A stretch of 64,000 nt of DNA, taken from assembly GCA_020638465.1 (NCBI GenBank), contig JACKIM010000001.1:1682501-1746500 (forward strand), written 5' to 3'. The translations under genes were made by a program, and so were the position numbers. A model generated the notes under the pieces. That model did no database searches. It saw only the letters and a program-made list of their open reading frames with translations, and was not told the DNA's origin. The number at the start of each line of letters is the position of its first letter. Positions within the stretch are counted from its first letter, which is position 1. This document shows positions 27,029 to 36,827 of the stretch, piece by piece. The stretch is from Geminicoccaceae bacterium. Its GTDB lineage: Bacteria; Pseudomonadota; Alphaproteobacteria; Geminicoccales; Geminicoccaceae.

Positions 27029-27814
27029 TCAGGGGATGCCGGAGAGCGATTTTCCGAACACGGGGTGGGGTTTGCACACCGGCAGCGGCCGCCTCGCTGG
27101 CACGGGCGGCACGGGCGGTGGCGGCAGGTCGGGGAAATCGCCGGGCGGGAGCGCGCGGATGAGGCGCAGCTCGTCGGGCGCGAAGATGGCAAACGCACCC
27201 GCCTGCGGGGTCGTCATCATCGCGTCGAGGATATGCTCGTGGAGACTTTTGAGCAGGCGGGACCGTCCCCTTGCGCGGAGCCTTTCCTCCTCGCTGCGGG
27301 ATTTCCTCGTTCTTGCGGGTTTCGCCGCCCCGGGAGTGTCCTCCGTGAGCGACCATGGCACCGGGCAGACATCCGGCACATCGATCCCTCTGGCCACCGA
27401 CTTCAGCAGCGAGGTGATGACATTCCCCATTCCCCTGCGTCCGGCACGATCCAGCCATGCCCTTTCGGCACCATCCGCCGAGGCGACGGATTGCGCCAGG
27501 GAGTTGTCCTGCAACTGGCGGAACCAGTCGCGGGAGTGGAACAGCAGCAGGCGGTGGAGGATCGCCCGGAGGCCATGACCGCCATGTGGGGACAGTCCCG
27601 CCCGCATCGCCGACAGGACACCCGCCACATGCGGCAGATGTTCCAGCCCGTCGACCTCCGCCATATCAAGCCGGACCTGCGGCCCGGCCAGCACCCCGCG
27701 CCGCCCGGTCACCACCAGCCAGCACACCTTCAGGAAACGAGGCGCGCCCCAGCGAAAGACCCGGCCGGCGAGTTTGCGCGGCAATATGGGGGGTGTGGGA
27801 GAAGTGTGGGACAT
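27029..27814 (-). CDS. Unrecognised protein, 261 aa
   Basis: I do not recognise this family. The frame has high third-position GC typical of local genes, unlike the overlapping ORFs, which supports it as the coding frame. The N-terminal half (RFLKVCWLVVTGRRGVLAG, LRAILHRLLLFHSRDWFRQL) is hydrophobic to amphipathic without a clear signal peptide. A basic segment (KPARTRKSRSEEERLRARGR) lies near residue 180, and the C-terminus is proline-rich (PDLPPPPVPPVPARRPL). No clear ribosome site precedes ATG 27814. A terminator-like hairpin lies just downstream. Codon use is native-like, unlike the AT-rich gene to its right. Confidence 0.6.
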   Translation of the reverse strand: MSHTSPTPPILPRKLAGRVFRWGAPRFLKVCWLVVTGRRGVLAGPQVRLDMAEVDGLEHLPHVAGVLSAMRAGLSPHGGHGLRAILHRLLLFHSRDWFRQLQDNSLAQSVASADGAERAWLDRAGRRGMGNVITSLLKSVARGIDVPDVCPVPWSLTEDTPGAAKPARTRKSRSEEERLRARGRSRLLKSLHEHILDAMMTTPQAGAFAIFAPDELRLIRALPPGDFPDLPPPPVPPVPARRPLPVCKPHPVFGKSLSGIP

Positions 27815-27829
27815 GGGGGGAGGTTATGA

Positions 27830-28172
27830 TACGGGAGAGGGATGAGAGTCAAGGAATATTTTCCGATTCGTCACAACAGACTGTCATCCCACCATGAGTT
27901 CCCATATCCCTTCTTCGGACGCCTTTCAGTAGACAATATCCCCGTGCAGTGACATGGTATGTCAGAAGCCTCGTCAGGCAGGAAAGAATCATGCACCGCA
28001 GAATCACACCATATCGACCGCGCGAGCTTGCCGGGTTTTCGTCAGTGGAGCATGTTTCATGAGTAATGCACCATGACTGTAACAAGTAGACATCCAATAG
28101 AATTAAAGAATTATTGACTGTATATCACAAATGAAGATTTAGTGTTCGATTAATTATAGTGGATCCTCTTGT
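27830..28172. other. Non-coding stretch with falling GC content
   Basis: No convincing gene is seen in these 340 bases. GC content drops from left to right, and the last 100 bases are markedly AT-rich. A loose promoter-like pair for the rightward orphan gene is TTGACT (28114-28119) with ATTTAG about 17 bases on; this is weak evidence. No repeat, tRNA or integrase remnant was seen. Confidence 0.5.
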
Positions 28173-28556
28173 ATGGGGAATGATATTTATGAGAATTATA
28201 AAGTATGTCCCGAGTTGAAGCCGGGGCAAATTTGTGTCGTTGTCGAGAAATATGAACCAAATCCAAAATCAGTGGATTTGTTTGTGCGAAAATTTCACTA
28301 CCACATCCCAGCTCACCGTATCAGTGTTGACGACCAAATATCGCTTCTTCGATCTTTAATCTGCCATTTTGAACAATGTGGTCCAGAAAAGATTGTTGGA
28401 TATCACTTGAACAACAGGAAAGGGGGAGAGTCAAAAATACCCCTGAAATCTTATGTAAGTTATCCAGAAAAAGGCGTAATACGACGATATTTTGGTGCCA
28501 ACACTAAAGCATGGACGGATAGCGTAATTAGAGAATCTGATTTTCGTGTGCGTTAA
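28173..28556 (+). CDS. AT-rich orphan protein, 127 aa
   Basis: I do not recognise this protein. The ORF is AT-rich, with codons such as AAA, AAT, TAT and TTT that are rare in neighbouring genes, so it was probably acquired horizontally. The product is soluble, without a signal peptide or membrane segment; features include VVVEKYEPNPKSVDLFVRKF and DDQISLLRSLICHFEQCGPE. ATG 28173 has only a weak ribosome site. A palindrome at 28565 and a terminator-like hairpin at 28639 follow it, consistent with a real transcription unit. Confidence 0.6.
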   Translation: MGNDIYENYKVCPELKPGQICVVVEKYEPNPKSVDLFVRKFHYHIPAHRISVDDQISLLRSLICHFEQCGPEKIVGYHLNNRKGGESKIPLKSYVSYPEKGVIRRYFGANTKAWTDSVIRESDFRVR

Positions 28557-28564
28557 CGGATATT

Positions 28565-28580
28565 ATCGCAAGTTTGCGAT
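28565..28580. repeat. Short palindrome after the orphan gene
   Basis: ATCGCAAGTTTGCGAT consists of perfect 7-bp arms around GT. It starts nine bases after the orphan stop codon, exactly where AT-rich DNA gives way to GC-rich DNA. It could be a weak hairpin or a protein-binding site. Confidence 0.5.
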
Positions 28581-28638
28581 GTGCACCGGATTCTTCCTCC
28601 AGTCCCGGTCGGTTCCGTTGTCGTCGACCGGGACGCGT

Positions 28639-28677
28639 GCGAAGGGTGGCCAGTTGCAATCGCCCTTCGCCATTTTT
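28639..28677 (+). terminator. terminator after the AT-rich orphan
   Basis: Arms GCGAAGGG and CCCTTCGC enclose 16 bases and are followed by CATTTTT on the plus strand. The stem sits between the orphan gene and the convergent malate synthase gene, so it may act for both. Confidence 0.7.
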
Positions 28678-28701
28678 CCGTTCCGTTGATGATCCGGTCC
28701 G

Positions 28702-30861
28702 TCAGGTGGCGGCCTTGGCCTCGGCGCGGCGGCGGTGGAGGACGGGTTCGGTGTAGCCGTTGGGCTGGGCCGCACCCTCGAAGACGAGGTCGCAGGCGGC
28801 ACGGAAGGCGATGCTGCCTTCGAAATCGCCCGCCATCGGGCGATAGGCCGGATCGCCCGCATTCTGGGCGTCGACGACGCGGGCCATGCGCTTCATGGTC
28901 TCCTCGACCTGTTCGGCGGTGCAGATGCCGTGGCGCAACCAGTTGGCGATATGCTGGCTGGAGATGCGCAGGGTGGCGCGGTCCTCCATCAGTCCGACAT
29001 CGTTGATGTCGGGAACCTTCGAGCAGCCCACGCCCTGGTCGACCCAGCGGACCACGTAGCCCAGGATGCCCTGCGCGTTGTTGTCGAGCTCGGCCTGGAT
29101 CTGCTCCGGCGTCCAGTTCGGCCGTTCGGCCAGCGGGATCGAGAGAATGTCGTCGAGGCTGGCGCGTCCGCGGCCCTTCAGCTCCTGCTGGCGGGCGGCG
29201 ACGTCGACATTGTGATAGTGCAGCGCGTGCAGGACGGCCGCGGTGGGCGAGGGGACCCAGGCGGTATTCGCGCCTGCCCGGGGATGAGCGATCTTCTGCT
29301 CCAGCATGGCGGCCATCAGGTCGGGCATGGCCCACATGCCCTTGCCGATCTGCGCATGGCCCGGCAGCCCGCATTCGATGCCGACATCGACGTTCCAGTC
29401 CTCGTAGGCCCGGATCCAGGCGGCATCCTTCATGTCCGCCTTGCGGATCATGGGGCCGGCCTCCATGGCGGTGTGGATCTCGTCGCCGGTGCGGTCGAGA
29501 AAGCCGGTATTGATGAAGCAGACGCGCTCGCGGGCCGCGCGGATGCATTCCTTGAGGTTGACCGTGGTCCGGCGCTCCTCGTCCATGATGCCCATCTTCA
29601 TCGTGTTGCGCGGCAGGCCCAGCGCGTCCTCGGTGCGCGCGAACAGCTCGTCGGCGAAGGCCACCTCCTCCGGCCCGTGCATCTTCGGCTTGACGATGTA
29701 GATCGAGCCGGTGACGGAGTTGGCATGGCGGCCATCCGGCATGAAATCGTGCATGCCGATGAGCGTCGTCACCAGCGCGTCGAGGATGCCCTCGGGCACT
29801 TCGTTGCCTTCACGATCGAGGATGGCGGGCGTGGTCATCAGGTGCCCGACATTGCGCACCAGCATCAAGGACCGCCCCTTGAGCGTCAGCGTGCCGCCAT
29901 CCGGTGCGGTGTAGTGGCGGTCCCCGTTCAGCCTGCGGGTCAGGATGCGGCCGCCCTTGGTGAACGAGGCTTCGAGCGTGCCCTGCATGAGACCCAGCCA
30001 GTTGCGGTAGGCCAGCACCTTGTCCTCGGCGTCGACGGCGGCGATCGAGTCCTCGAGGTCCATGATCGCGGTCACCGCCGCCTCGACCACGACATCGGCC
30101 ATGTGGGCCCTGTCGGTCCGGCCAATGGGGTGATCGGCATCGATGACGATCTCCAGGTGCAGGCCGTGACGCCTGAGCAGGATCGAGGAAGGGGTGGCGG
30201 CATCGCCGCGATAGCCCGCGAACTGCGAGGGATCGAGCAACCCGGTGCTGTCGCCCGCGGTGGCCACCAGCAGCTGCCCGTTCTCAACGCGATAGGAGCG
30301 GGCTTCGAGATGGGAGGCGCCATCGAGGGGCGCGGCTTCGTCGAGGGCTTCCCGGGCAAGGGCGATGACCTTTTCGCCGCGCAGGGGGTTGTAGTGGTCG
30401 CCGCGGGTAGCACCGCCGCGGTCGCTGATCGCATCCGTTCCGTAGAGGGCGTCGTAGAGGCTCCCGAAGCGGGCATTGGCGGCATTCAGCGCGTAGCGGG
30501 CATTGGTGACGGGGACGACGAGCTGGGGCCCGGCGATCAGGGCGATCTCGGGATCGACATGGGCGGTCGTGACGGAAAAGTCCCCACCCTCGGGAACGAG
30601 ATAGCCGATCTCGCCGAGGAAGGCCCTGTAGGCGGACACGTCGAACCCGTTCTCGCGGTGCCACCGGTCGATGGAAGCCTGCATCGTATCGCGCCTGTCC
30701 AGCAATTCGCGGTTGCGCGGAGCGAGGTCGTGGATGATGGCGCTGGTCTGCTCCCAGAAGCGTGCCGCGTCGATCCCCGTACCGGGGAGAGCCTCCTGTT
30801 CGATGAACTGCTGCAACCCGGCTGCAACCTGAAGACCATATCGCTCGACACGCTCGACCAT
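28702..30861 (-). CDS. glcB: Malate synthase G
   Basis: A 719-aa cytoplasmic enzyme condensing glyoxylate with acetyl-CoA to malate in the glyoxylate and glycolate pathways. Length and segments such as MDLEDSIAAVDAEDKVLAYR, FINTGFLDRTGDEIHT and GKGMWAMPDLMAAMLEQK identify the G isoform. ATG 30861 follows GAGGGAGC; ATGs at 30879 and 30912 are less well placed. It stands alone, with no glcDEF or isocitrate lyase nearby. A long plus-strand ORF over it is an antisense shadow. Confidence 0.96.
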   Translation of the reverse strand: MVERVERYGLQVAAGLQQFIEQEALPGTGIDAARFWEQTSAIIHDLAPRNRELLDRRDTMQASIDRWHRENGFDVSAYRAFLGEIGYLVPEGGDFSVTTAHVDPEIALIAGPQLVVPVTNARYALNAANARFGSLYDALYGTDAISDRGGATRGDHYNPLRGEKVIALAREALDEAAPLDGASHLEARSYRVENGQLLVATAGDSTGLLDPSQFAGYRGDAATPSSILLRRHGLHLEIVIDADHPIGRTDRAHMADVVVEAAVTAIMDLEDSIAAVDAEDKVLAYRNWLGLMQGTLEASFTKGGRILTRRLNGDRHYTAPDGGTLTLKGRSLMLVRNVGHLMTTPAILDREGNEVPEGILDALVTTLIGMHDFMPDGRHANSVTGSIYIVKPKMHGPEEVAFADELFARTEDALGLPRNTMKMGIMDEERRTTVNLKECIRAARERVCFINTGFLDRTGDEIHTAMEAGPMIRKADMKDAAWIRAYEDWNVDVGIECGLPGHAQIGKGMWAMPDLMAAMLEQKIAHPRAGANTAWVPSPTAAVLHALHYHNVDVAARQQELKGRGRASLDDILSIPLAERPNWTPEQIQAELDNNAQGILGYVVRWVDQGVGCSKVPDINDVGLMEDRATLRISSQHIANWLRHGICTAEQVEETMKRMARVVDAQNAGDPAYRPMAGDFEGSIAFRAACDLVFEGAAQPNGYTEPVLHRRRAEAKAAT

Positions 30862-31111
30862 CCTCGCAGGCTCCCTCATATTGTTCGAATGGGCACGGTA
30901 GTCCTTGTCCAACGCGATGTAGGCCGCGCGGTGCAGGGGTTGAAGCCGTCAGATCCAATCTTTCTGCCATATGGAATGCGCTCTCATGGCGGCGCGGACC
31001 AGCATGATGTCAACAGGCCGGTACCGCACCGGAATGTGATTGGATGGCGGTCGGATCGCAGGGTATGCCAAGGGTAGCGGGCCTTGCATGGCCAAGCCAC
31101 GGAGGGGAAAC

Positions 31112-31999
<888 letters not shown>

Positions 32000-32026
32000 C
32001 GCCCATCGATGGCCCGTGTGGTGCAT

Positions 32027-32069
32027 GCATCGGAAGGGGATGGGCGAGACGCCGATCCCTTTCCCATGC
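32027..32069 (+). terminator. Long hairpin after the hydrolase gene
   Basis: Fifteen-base arms GCATCGGAAGGGGAT and ATCCCTTTCCCATGC pair with one mismatch and one G-U, and the loop contains a second perfect stem, GGCG-AGA-CGCC. There is no T-run after it, so it may be a 3' stabilising structure or a Rho-assisted terminator. Confidence 0.6.
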
Positions 32070-32175
32070 GATATTGCGTGGAATAATTAACCGGCCCTTC
32101 AGTGTTTTATCCTATCGATATTCCGGAATTATCGAATGACGCCGAAGCGCGACAATCGTTAATCCTGGAGTTTTT

Positions 32176-33894
32176 ATGAAACTACCCTTCTTTTTCAAGG
32201 CCATGGCCAGGAATCCAGGCGGTGCGGGCGAAGCACATGCCGTTGCCGGCCAGCACCATGGCAACAGCGGCATCGAACTGATCGAACGGGATCTGTCACG
32301 CAGCATCGCGTCGCTGGCGGAAGGGACCGGTGCGGGGCGCGATGCCGTCGAAGCGACCTCCGGCGAACTCGACAGGGCAGCCCGTCTGGCCCGTGAAATT
32401 GCCGATGACGCCAATGGCGGACACAGGGCCGCCATGGAGATTGCCGCGGCCATCGGGAAAATGGCGAAGACCTCTGCGGGGATAGGCGAACAGGCGGTTT
32501 CCACCTGCCGCGGCGTCGAACGGCTTTGCAGCACGGCCGTGGCGGCACGCAGCGATGCGACGCTGCTGACTGAAGAGATCATGCGCATCACCATGATTTC
32601 CGAGGCCATCGAACAGATTGCCGATCGCATCAACATGCTTGCCCTGAATGCCACGATCGAGGCCGCACGTGCCGGCGATGCCGGTCGAGGTTTCAGCGTC
32701 GTCGCCACCGAGGTCAAGGCCCTCGCCCGCCAGACCCACAAGCTCACCGGTGACATCGCTACCCAGATCGGTGCGGTCACGGGAGCGGCGACCCGCACCG
32801 AAGAGGCGGTTGCCATGATCGAGGCGCAGGCCGCCGACCTGAACGGGATCGCACGTTCCTCGGCACGGGCCGCCGAAGAGCAGGCAGATACCAGTCAGGC
32901 CATCGACCGCTCCGCCACTCGCCTCACGGAACTCACCCGGGCCATCGACGAGCGGGGGCAGAAGATCGCCGACGCCTCGCAGCGGGCGCGGCAGACAGGC
33001 GATGTCGCCCTCGAACGGGCCCATGCCTGTTCCGGGCATGTTATCGATCTCGGCCGGATGATCCGCGTCGCCCTGCGGACCACCGCGAGCGGCGACCGTC
33101 GTACCGACGACCGGCTGCCCAAGGAACTGGCCGTGACGATTCCGGCCGGGGGGCATACCCGGACGATCGATATCAGTGCCGGCGGCACCCTGATCGCATC
33201 CTGTCCGGCGATGGATCGCATGGCCGTCGGCAGCGACTTCCGTGTCAGGATCGACCGTATCGGCGAGGTCGGGGTCAAGGTTGTCACCCGCAGCGATCTG
33301 GGGCTGCATTGTACATGGACCGACATGGACAACGAGGTTCGTGAACGGCTGGACGGTGTATTGGCCGATATCCGCGCGGAGGATGCGCAGTTTGCCGAAC
33401 AGGCAAGAACCATCGCAGACAGGGTGGAGGAGGCGCTTCACGACCTCGTCGAAACGGGACGTCTGTCGCTGGATGATCTTTTCGACGACGAGTACATTTC
33501 CATACCCGGCACCAATCCCCGGCAGCACCGTACCCGGTATCTCGAGTCGCTGGAGAAGGTGCTGCCGCCGATCCTTGAGGAGCCCCTGTCCCGAAGCCGG
33601 GATGTGGTCTTCTGCGCAGCGGTCGATCGCAACGGCTACCTGCCTGTCCACAATCGCAGATATTCGCACGAACCCGGAAATGATCCGGCCTGGAATGCTG
33701 CCCATTGTCGTAACAGGCGGATCTTCAACGACCGGGCGGGTTTCGCTGCCGCCCGCAATACACGTCCGCAACTCGTGCAGGCCTATGCCCGCGACATGGG
33801 GAACGGCAACACGGTCATGCTCAAGGAGATCGATGTACCCCTGACCATTGCCGAACGCCACTGGGGTGCCCTACGCTTCTGCTTCAGGCTTTGA
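32176..33894 (+). CDS. Soluble chemoreceptor with PilZ and C-terminal sensor-like domain
   Basis: A 572-aa methyl-accepting chemotaxis protein without any transmembrane helix. The MCP hairpin comes first: INMLALNATIEAARAGDAGR near residues 150-175 is the conserved kinase-control tip. A PilZ domain for c-di-GMP follows (RRTDDR at about 307-312 and IDISAGGT about 20 residues later). The C-terminal 150 residues (RDVVFCAAVDRNGYLPVHNR to ERHWGALRFCF) resemble a Cache/PAS-like sensor, giving an order opposite to that of classical receptors. ATG 32176 follows CTGGAG. Monocistronic; convergent with the ABC operon. Confidence 0.85.
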   Translation: MKLPFFFKAMARNPGGAGEAHAVAGQHHGNSGIELIERDLSRSIASLAEGTGAGRDAVEATSGELDRAARLAREIADDANGGHRAAMEIAAAIGKMAKTSAGIGEQAVSTCRGVERLCSTAVAARSDATLLTEEIMRITMISEAIEQIADRINMLALNATIEAARAGDAGRGFSVVATEVKALARQTHKLTGDIATQIGAVTGAATRTEEAVAMIEAQAADLNGIARSSARAAEEQADTSQAIDRSATRLTELTRAIDERGQKIADASQRARQTGDVALERAHACSGHVIDLGRMIRVALRTTASGDRRTDDRLPKELAVTIPAGGHTRTIDISAGGTLIASCPAMDRMAVGSDFRVRIDRIGEVGVKVVTRSDLGLHCTWTDMDNEVRERLDGVLADIRAEDAQFAEQARTIADRVEEALHDLVETGRLSLDDLFDDEYISIPGTNPRQHRTRYLESLEKVLPPILEEPLSRSRDVVFCAAVDRNGYLPVHNRRYSHEPGNDPAWNAAHCRNRRIFNDRAGFAAARNTRPQLVQAYARDMGNGNTVMLKEIDVPLTIAERHWGALRFCFRL

Positions 33895-33930
33895 AGGTCC
33901 CCTTTTGGCACCTTGTTGATTCTTGCGAAA

Positions 33931-33963
33931 CACCGCCGGGTCGGGGAGGGTGACCCGACGGTG
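33931..33963. terminator. Bidirectional terminator between MCP and smoK
   Basis: Twelve-base arms CACCGCCGGGTC and GACCCGACGGTG pair with a single mismatch around a 9-base loop. It lies between two convergent genes, so it probably ends both transcripts. Confidence 0.7.
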
Positions 33964-33972
33964 ATCGTTCGC

Positions 33973-34974
<1,002 letters not shown>

Positions 34975-35016
34975 GGGCGTTCTCCATGATATTATTTTCT
35001 GGCCGCATGCTGGCGG

Positions 35017-35847
35017 TCATTTGACCGCGCCAAAGGTGAGGCCACGGACCAGTTGCTTCTGGCTGAACCAGCCGATGATCAGGATCGGTGCAATGGCCAT
35101 GGTCGAAGCGGCCGAGAGTTTGGCGTAAAACAGGCCTTCCGGGCTCGAAAAGCTGGCGATGAAGGCCGTGAGCGGGGCGGCGTTCGCTGCCGTGAGGTTG
35201 AGTGTCCAGAATGCCTCGTTCCAGCTGAGGATCACGTTGAGCAGCAATGTCGAGGCGATCCCGGGCACGGCCATCGGCGTGAGCACATGGATGATCTCGT
35301 TCTTCAGGCTGGCGCCGTCCATTCTCGCCGCTTCGAGAATTTCACCCGGGATTTCCCGGAAATAAGTGAACAGCATCCAGATGATGATCGGCAGATTGAT
35401 CAGGGTGAGGATAATCACCAGTCCGGTTCTGGTGTCGAGCAATCCCGTATCCCGGAAGATGAGATAGATCGGAACCAGCACGCCGACCGGCGGCATCATC
35501 TTGGTGGACAGCATCCACATCAGCACGTCCTTGGTCCGCCTGCCCGGGACGAATGCCATGGCCCATGCGGCGGGGATCGCGATCAGCAGGCCCAGAAGGG
35601 TCGAGCCGAGCGAGATCGTCACCGAATTCCAGAAATGCCTGAAATAGTCCGACCGTTCGTTGACGGCCTCGTAGGCCAGCAGGTTCCAGTCGAAGAACAG
35701 GAATTTCGGTGGCGATGCGATGGCCTCGGCTTCCGTCTTGAAGCTCGTCAGGAACGTCCAGAGGATCGGAAAGAAGATCGCCAGGCCGATGGTCCATGCC
35801 AGGGCGGTGTTGAAGGTCTTGCGACGTGATGAAACTGCGCGGGCCAT
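35017..35847 (-). CDS. smoG: Carbohydrate ABC transporter permease (SmoG type)
   Basis: A 276-aa inner-membrane permease of the MalG type with six predicted helices. The EAA loop is EILEAARMDGASLKNEIIHV, which contacts the ATPase. Its C-terminal FSQKQLVRGLTFGAVK is typical of the family. ATG 35847 is three bases from the stop of the upstream permease gene, indicating coupling. Confidence 0.92.
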   Translation of the reverse strand: MARAVSSRRKTFNTALAWTIGLAIFFPILWTFLTSFKTEAEAIASPPKFLFFDWNLLAYEAVNERSDYFRHFWNSVTISLGSTLLGLLIAIPAAWAMAFVPGRRTKDVLMWMLSTKMMPPVGVLVPIYLIFRDTGLLDTRTGLVIILTLINLPIIIWMLFTYFREIPGEILEAARMDGASLKNEIIHVLTPMAVPGIASTLLLNVILSWNEAFWTLNLTAANAAPLTAFIASFSSPEGLFYAKLSAASTMAIAPILIIGWFSQKQLVRGLTFGAVK

Positions 35848-35850
35848 GGC

Positions 35851-36723
35851 TCATGCATCCAGATTCTTGCCGATCATCCTCATCAGGAAGATCGCAACGA
35901 TATTGGCGAGAATGATCGCGACCACGCCACCGGCCGAACCGGCGCCGACATCGAACTGCAGCAGCGACTGCACGTAGACCAGATAGGTGAGGTTGGTGGT
36001 TGCCGTGCCCGGACCGCCATTGGTGGTCACGAGGATCTCGGCGAACACCGAAAGCAGGAAGATGGTCTGGATCAGGATCACCACCGTGATCGCGCGGGCA
36101 AGATGGGGCAGGACGATGTGGAAGAACCGGCTCATGGGCGGAGCGCCGTCCATCTCGGCGGCTTCGAGCTGGTCGCTGTCCAGTGACTGTAGTGCCGTCA
36201 AAAGGATAAGGGTGGCGAAGGGCAACCATTGCCAACTAACGATCAAGACGATCGAGAACATCGGCGCATGGGCAAGGAAGTCGAGGGGAGGAAGTCCCAG
36301 GGCGTGGGCAATGAAGGCGAAAAGACCGTTCACGGGGTTCATGAACATGTTCTTCCACACCAGCGCGGAGACTGTCGGCATGACGAAGAAGGGCGCGATC
36401 ACGAGGATGCGCACGATTCCCTGTCCCCACATCGGCTGGTCGAGCAGCAGTGCCAGCAACACACCGCCGACGATGGTAATGCAGAGGACTCCCAGAACCA
36501 GAACGAGCGTGTTGCGGATGGCATCCCAGAAACTCGGATCGGTGACGAAATAATAATAGTTCGACCACCCGGTCCAGCTTTCCATGCCCGGCATCAGCAG
36601 ATTGTATCGCAGGAATGAAAAGTAGAGAGTGAGGCTGAGTGGGATAATCATCCAGCCGAGCAGCAAAAGGACCGCTGGCGAAATCATCAGCCTGGCTGCC
36701 GCGCGTGAATGCTGCGTGGCCAT
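35851..36723 (-). CDS. smoF: Sugar ABC transporter permease (SmoF type)
   Basis: A 290-aa MalF-type permease with six predicted helices and the EAA loop QLEAAEMDGAPPMSRFFHIV. An N-terminal helix (LMISPAVLLLLGWMIIPLSL) and a periplasmic segment follow the short-MalF pattern. ATG 36723 follows GGGGGAGGAG. It is separated from the binding-protein gene by about 100 bases with a strong stem-loop. Confidence 0.92.
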   Translation of the reverse strand: MATQHSRAAARLMISPAVLLLLGWMIIPLSLTLYFSFLRYNLLMPGMESWTGWSNYYYFVTDPSFWDAIRNTLVLVLGVLCITIVGGVLLALLLDQPMWGQGIVRILVIAPFFVMPTVSALVWKNMFMNPVNGLFAFIAHALGLPPLDFLAHAPMFSIVLIVSWQWLPFATLILLTALQSLDSDQLEAAEMDGAPPMSRFFHIVLPHLARAITVVILIQTIFLLSVFAEILVTTNGGPGTATTNLTYLVYVQSLLQFDVGAGSAGGVVAIILANIVAIFLMRMIGKNLDA

Positions 36724-36777
36724 GGCTCCTCCCCCAATGATTGATGTTCGTTATTCGACAAATCAAAGGCAAGTGAA

Positions 36778-36808
36778 CCGGAGGCGGACGGACAGGGCCC
36801 GCCTCCGG
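36778..36808 (-). repeat. Intercistronic stem-loop between smoE and smoF
   Basis: Perfect 10-bp arms CCGGAGGCGG and CCGCCTCCGG with an 11-base loop; a further GAACC/GGTTC pair extends the helix past one bulged base. Such stems after a binding-protein gene often protect its mRNA or weaken read-through, raising binding protein over permease. Confidence 0.75.
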
Positions 36809-36827
36809 GTTCAAGATGTCGTCCGGC

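Noticed and set aside
27065..27829. 254-codon plus-strand ORF opposite the unrecognised 261-codon gene
   Set aside because: The minus frame has stronger third-position GC bias and a downstream terminator. The plus frame is His/Arg/Gly-rich and shadow-like, although the choice is not absolute.
28735..31077. 780-codon plus-strand ORF
   Set aside because: It is antisense to malate synthase G and shows no conserved motif; the minus-strand gene has a full family match.
32090..32140. Near-palindrome around TTCCGGAA upstream of the chemoreceptor gene
   Set aside because: The arms are short and bulged, with no loop; support is too weak to call a site.
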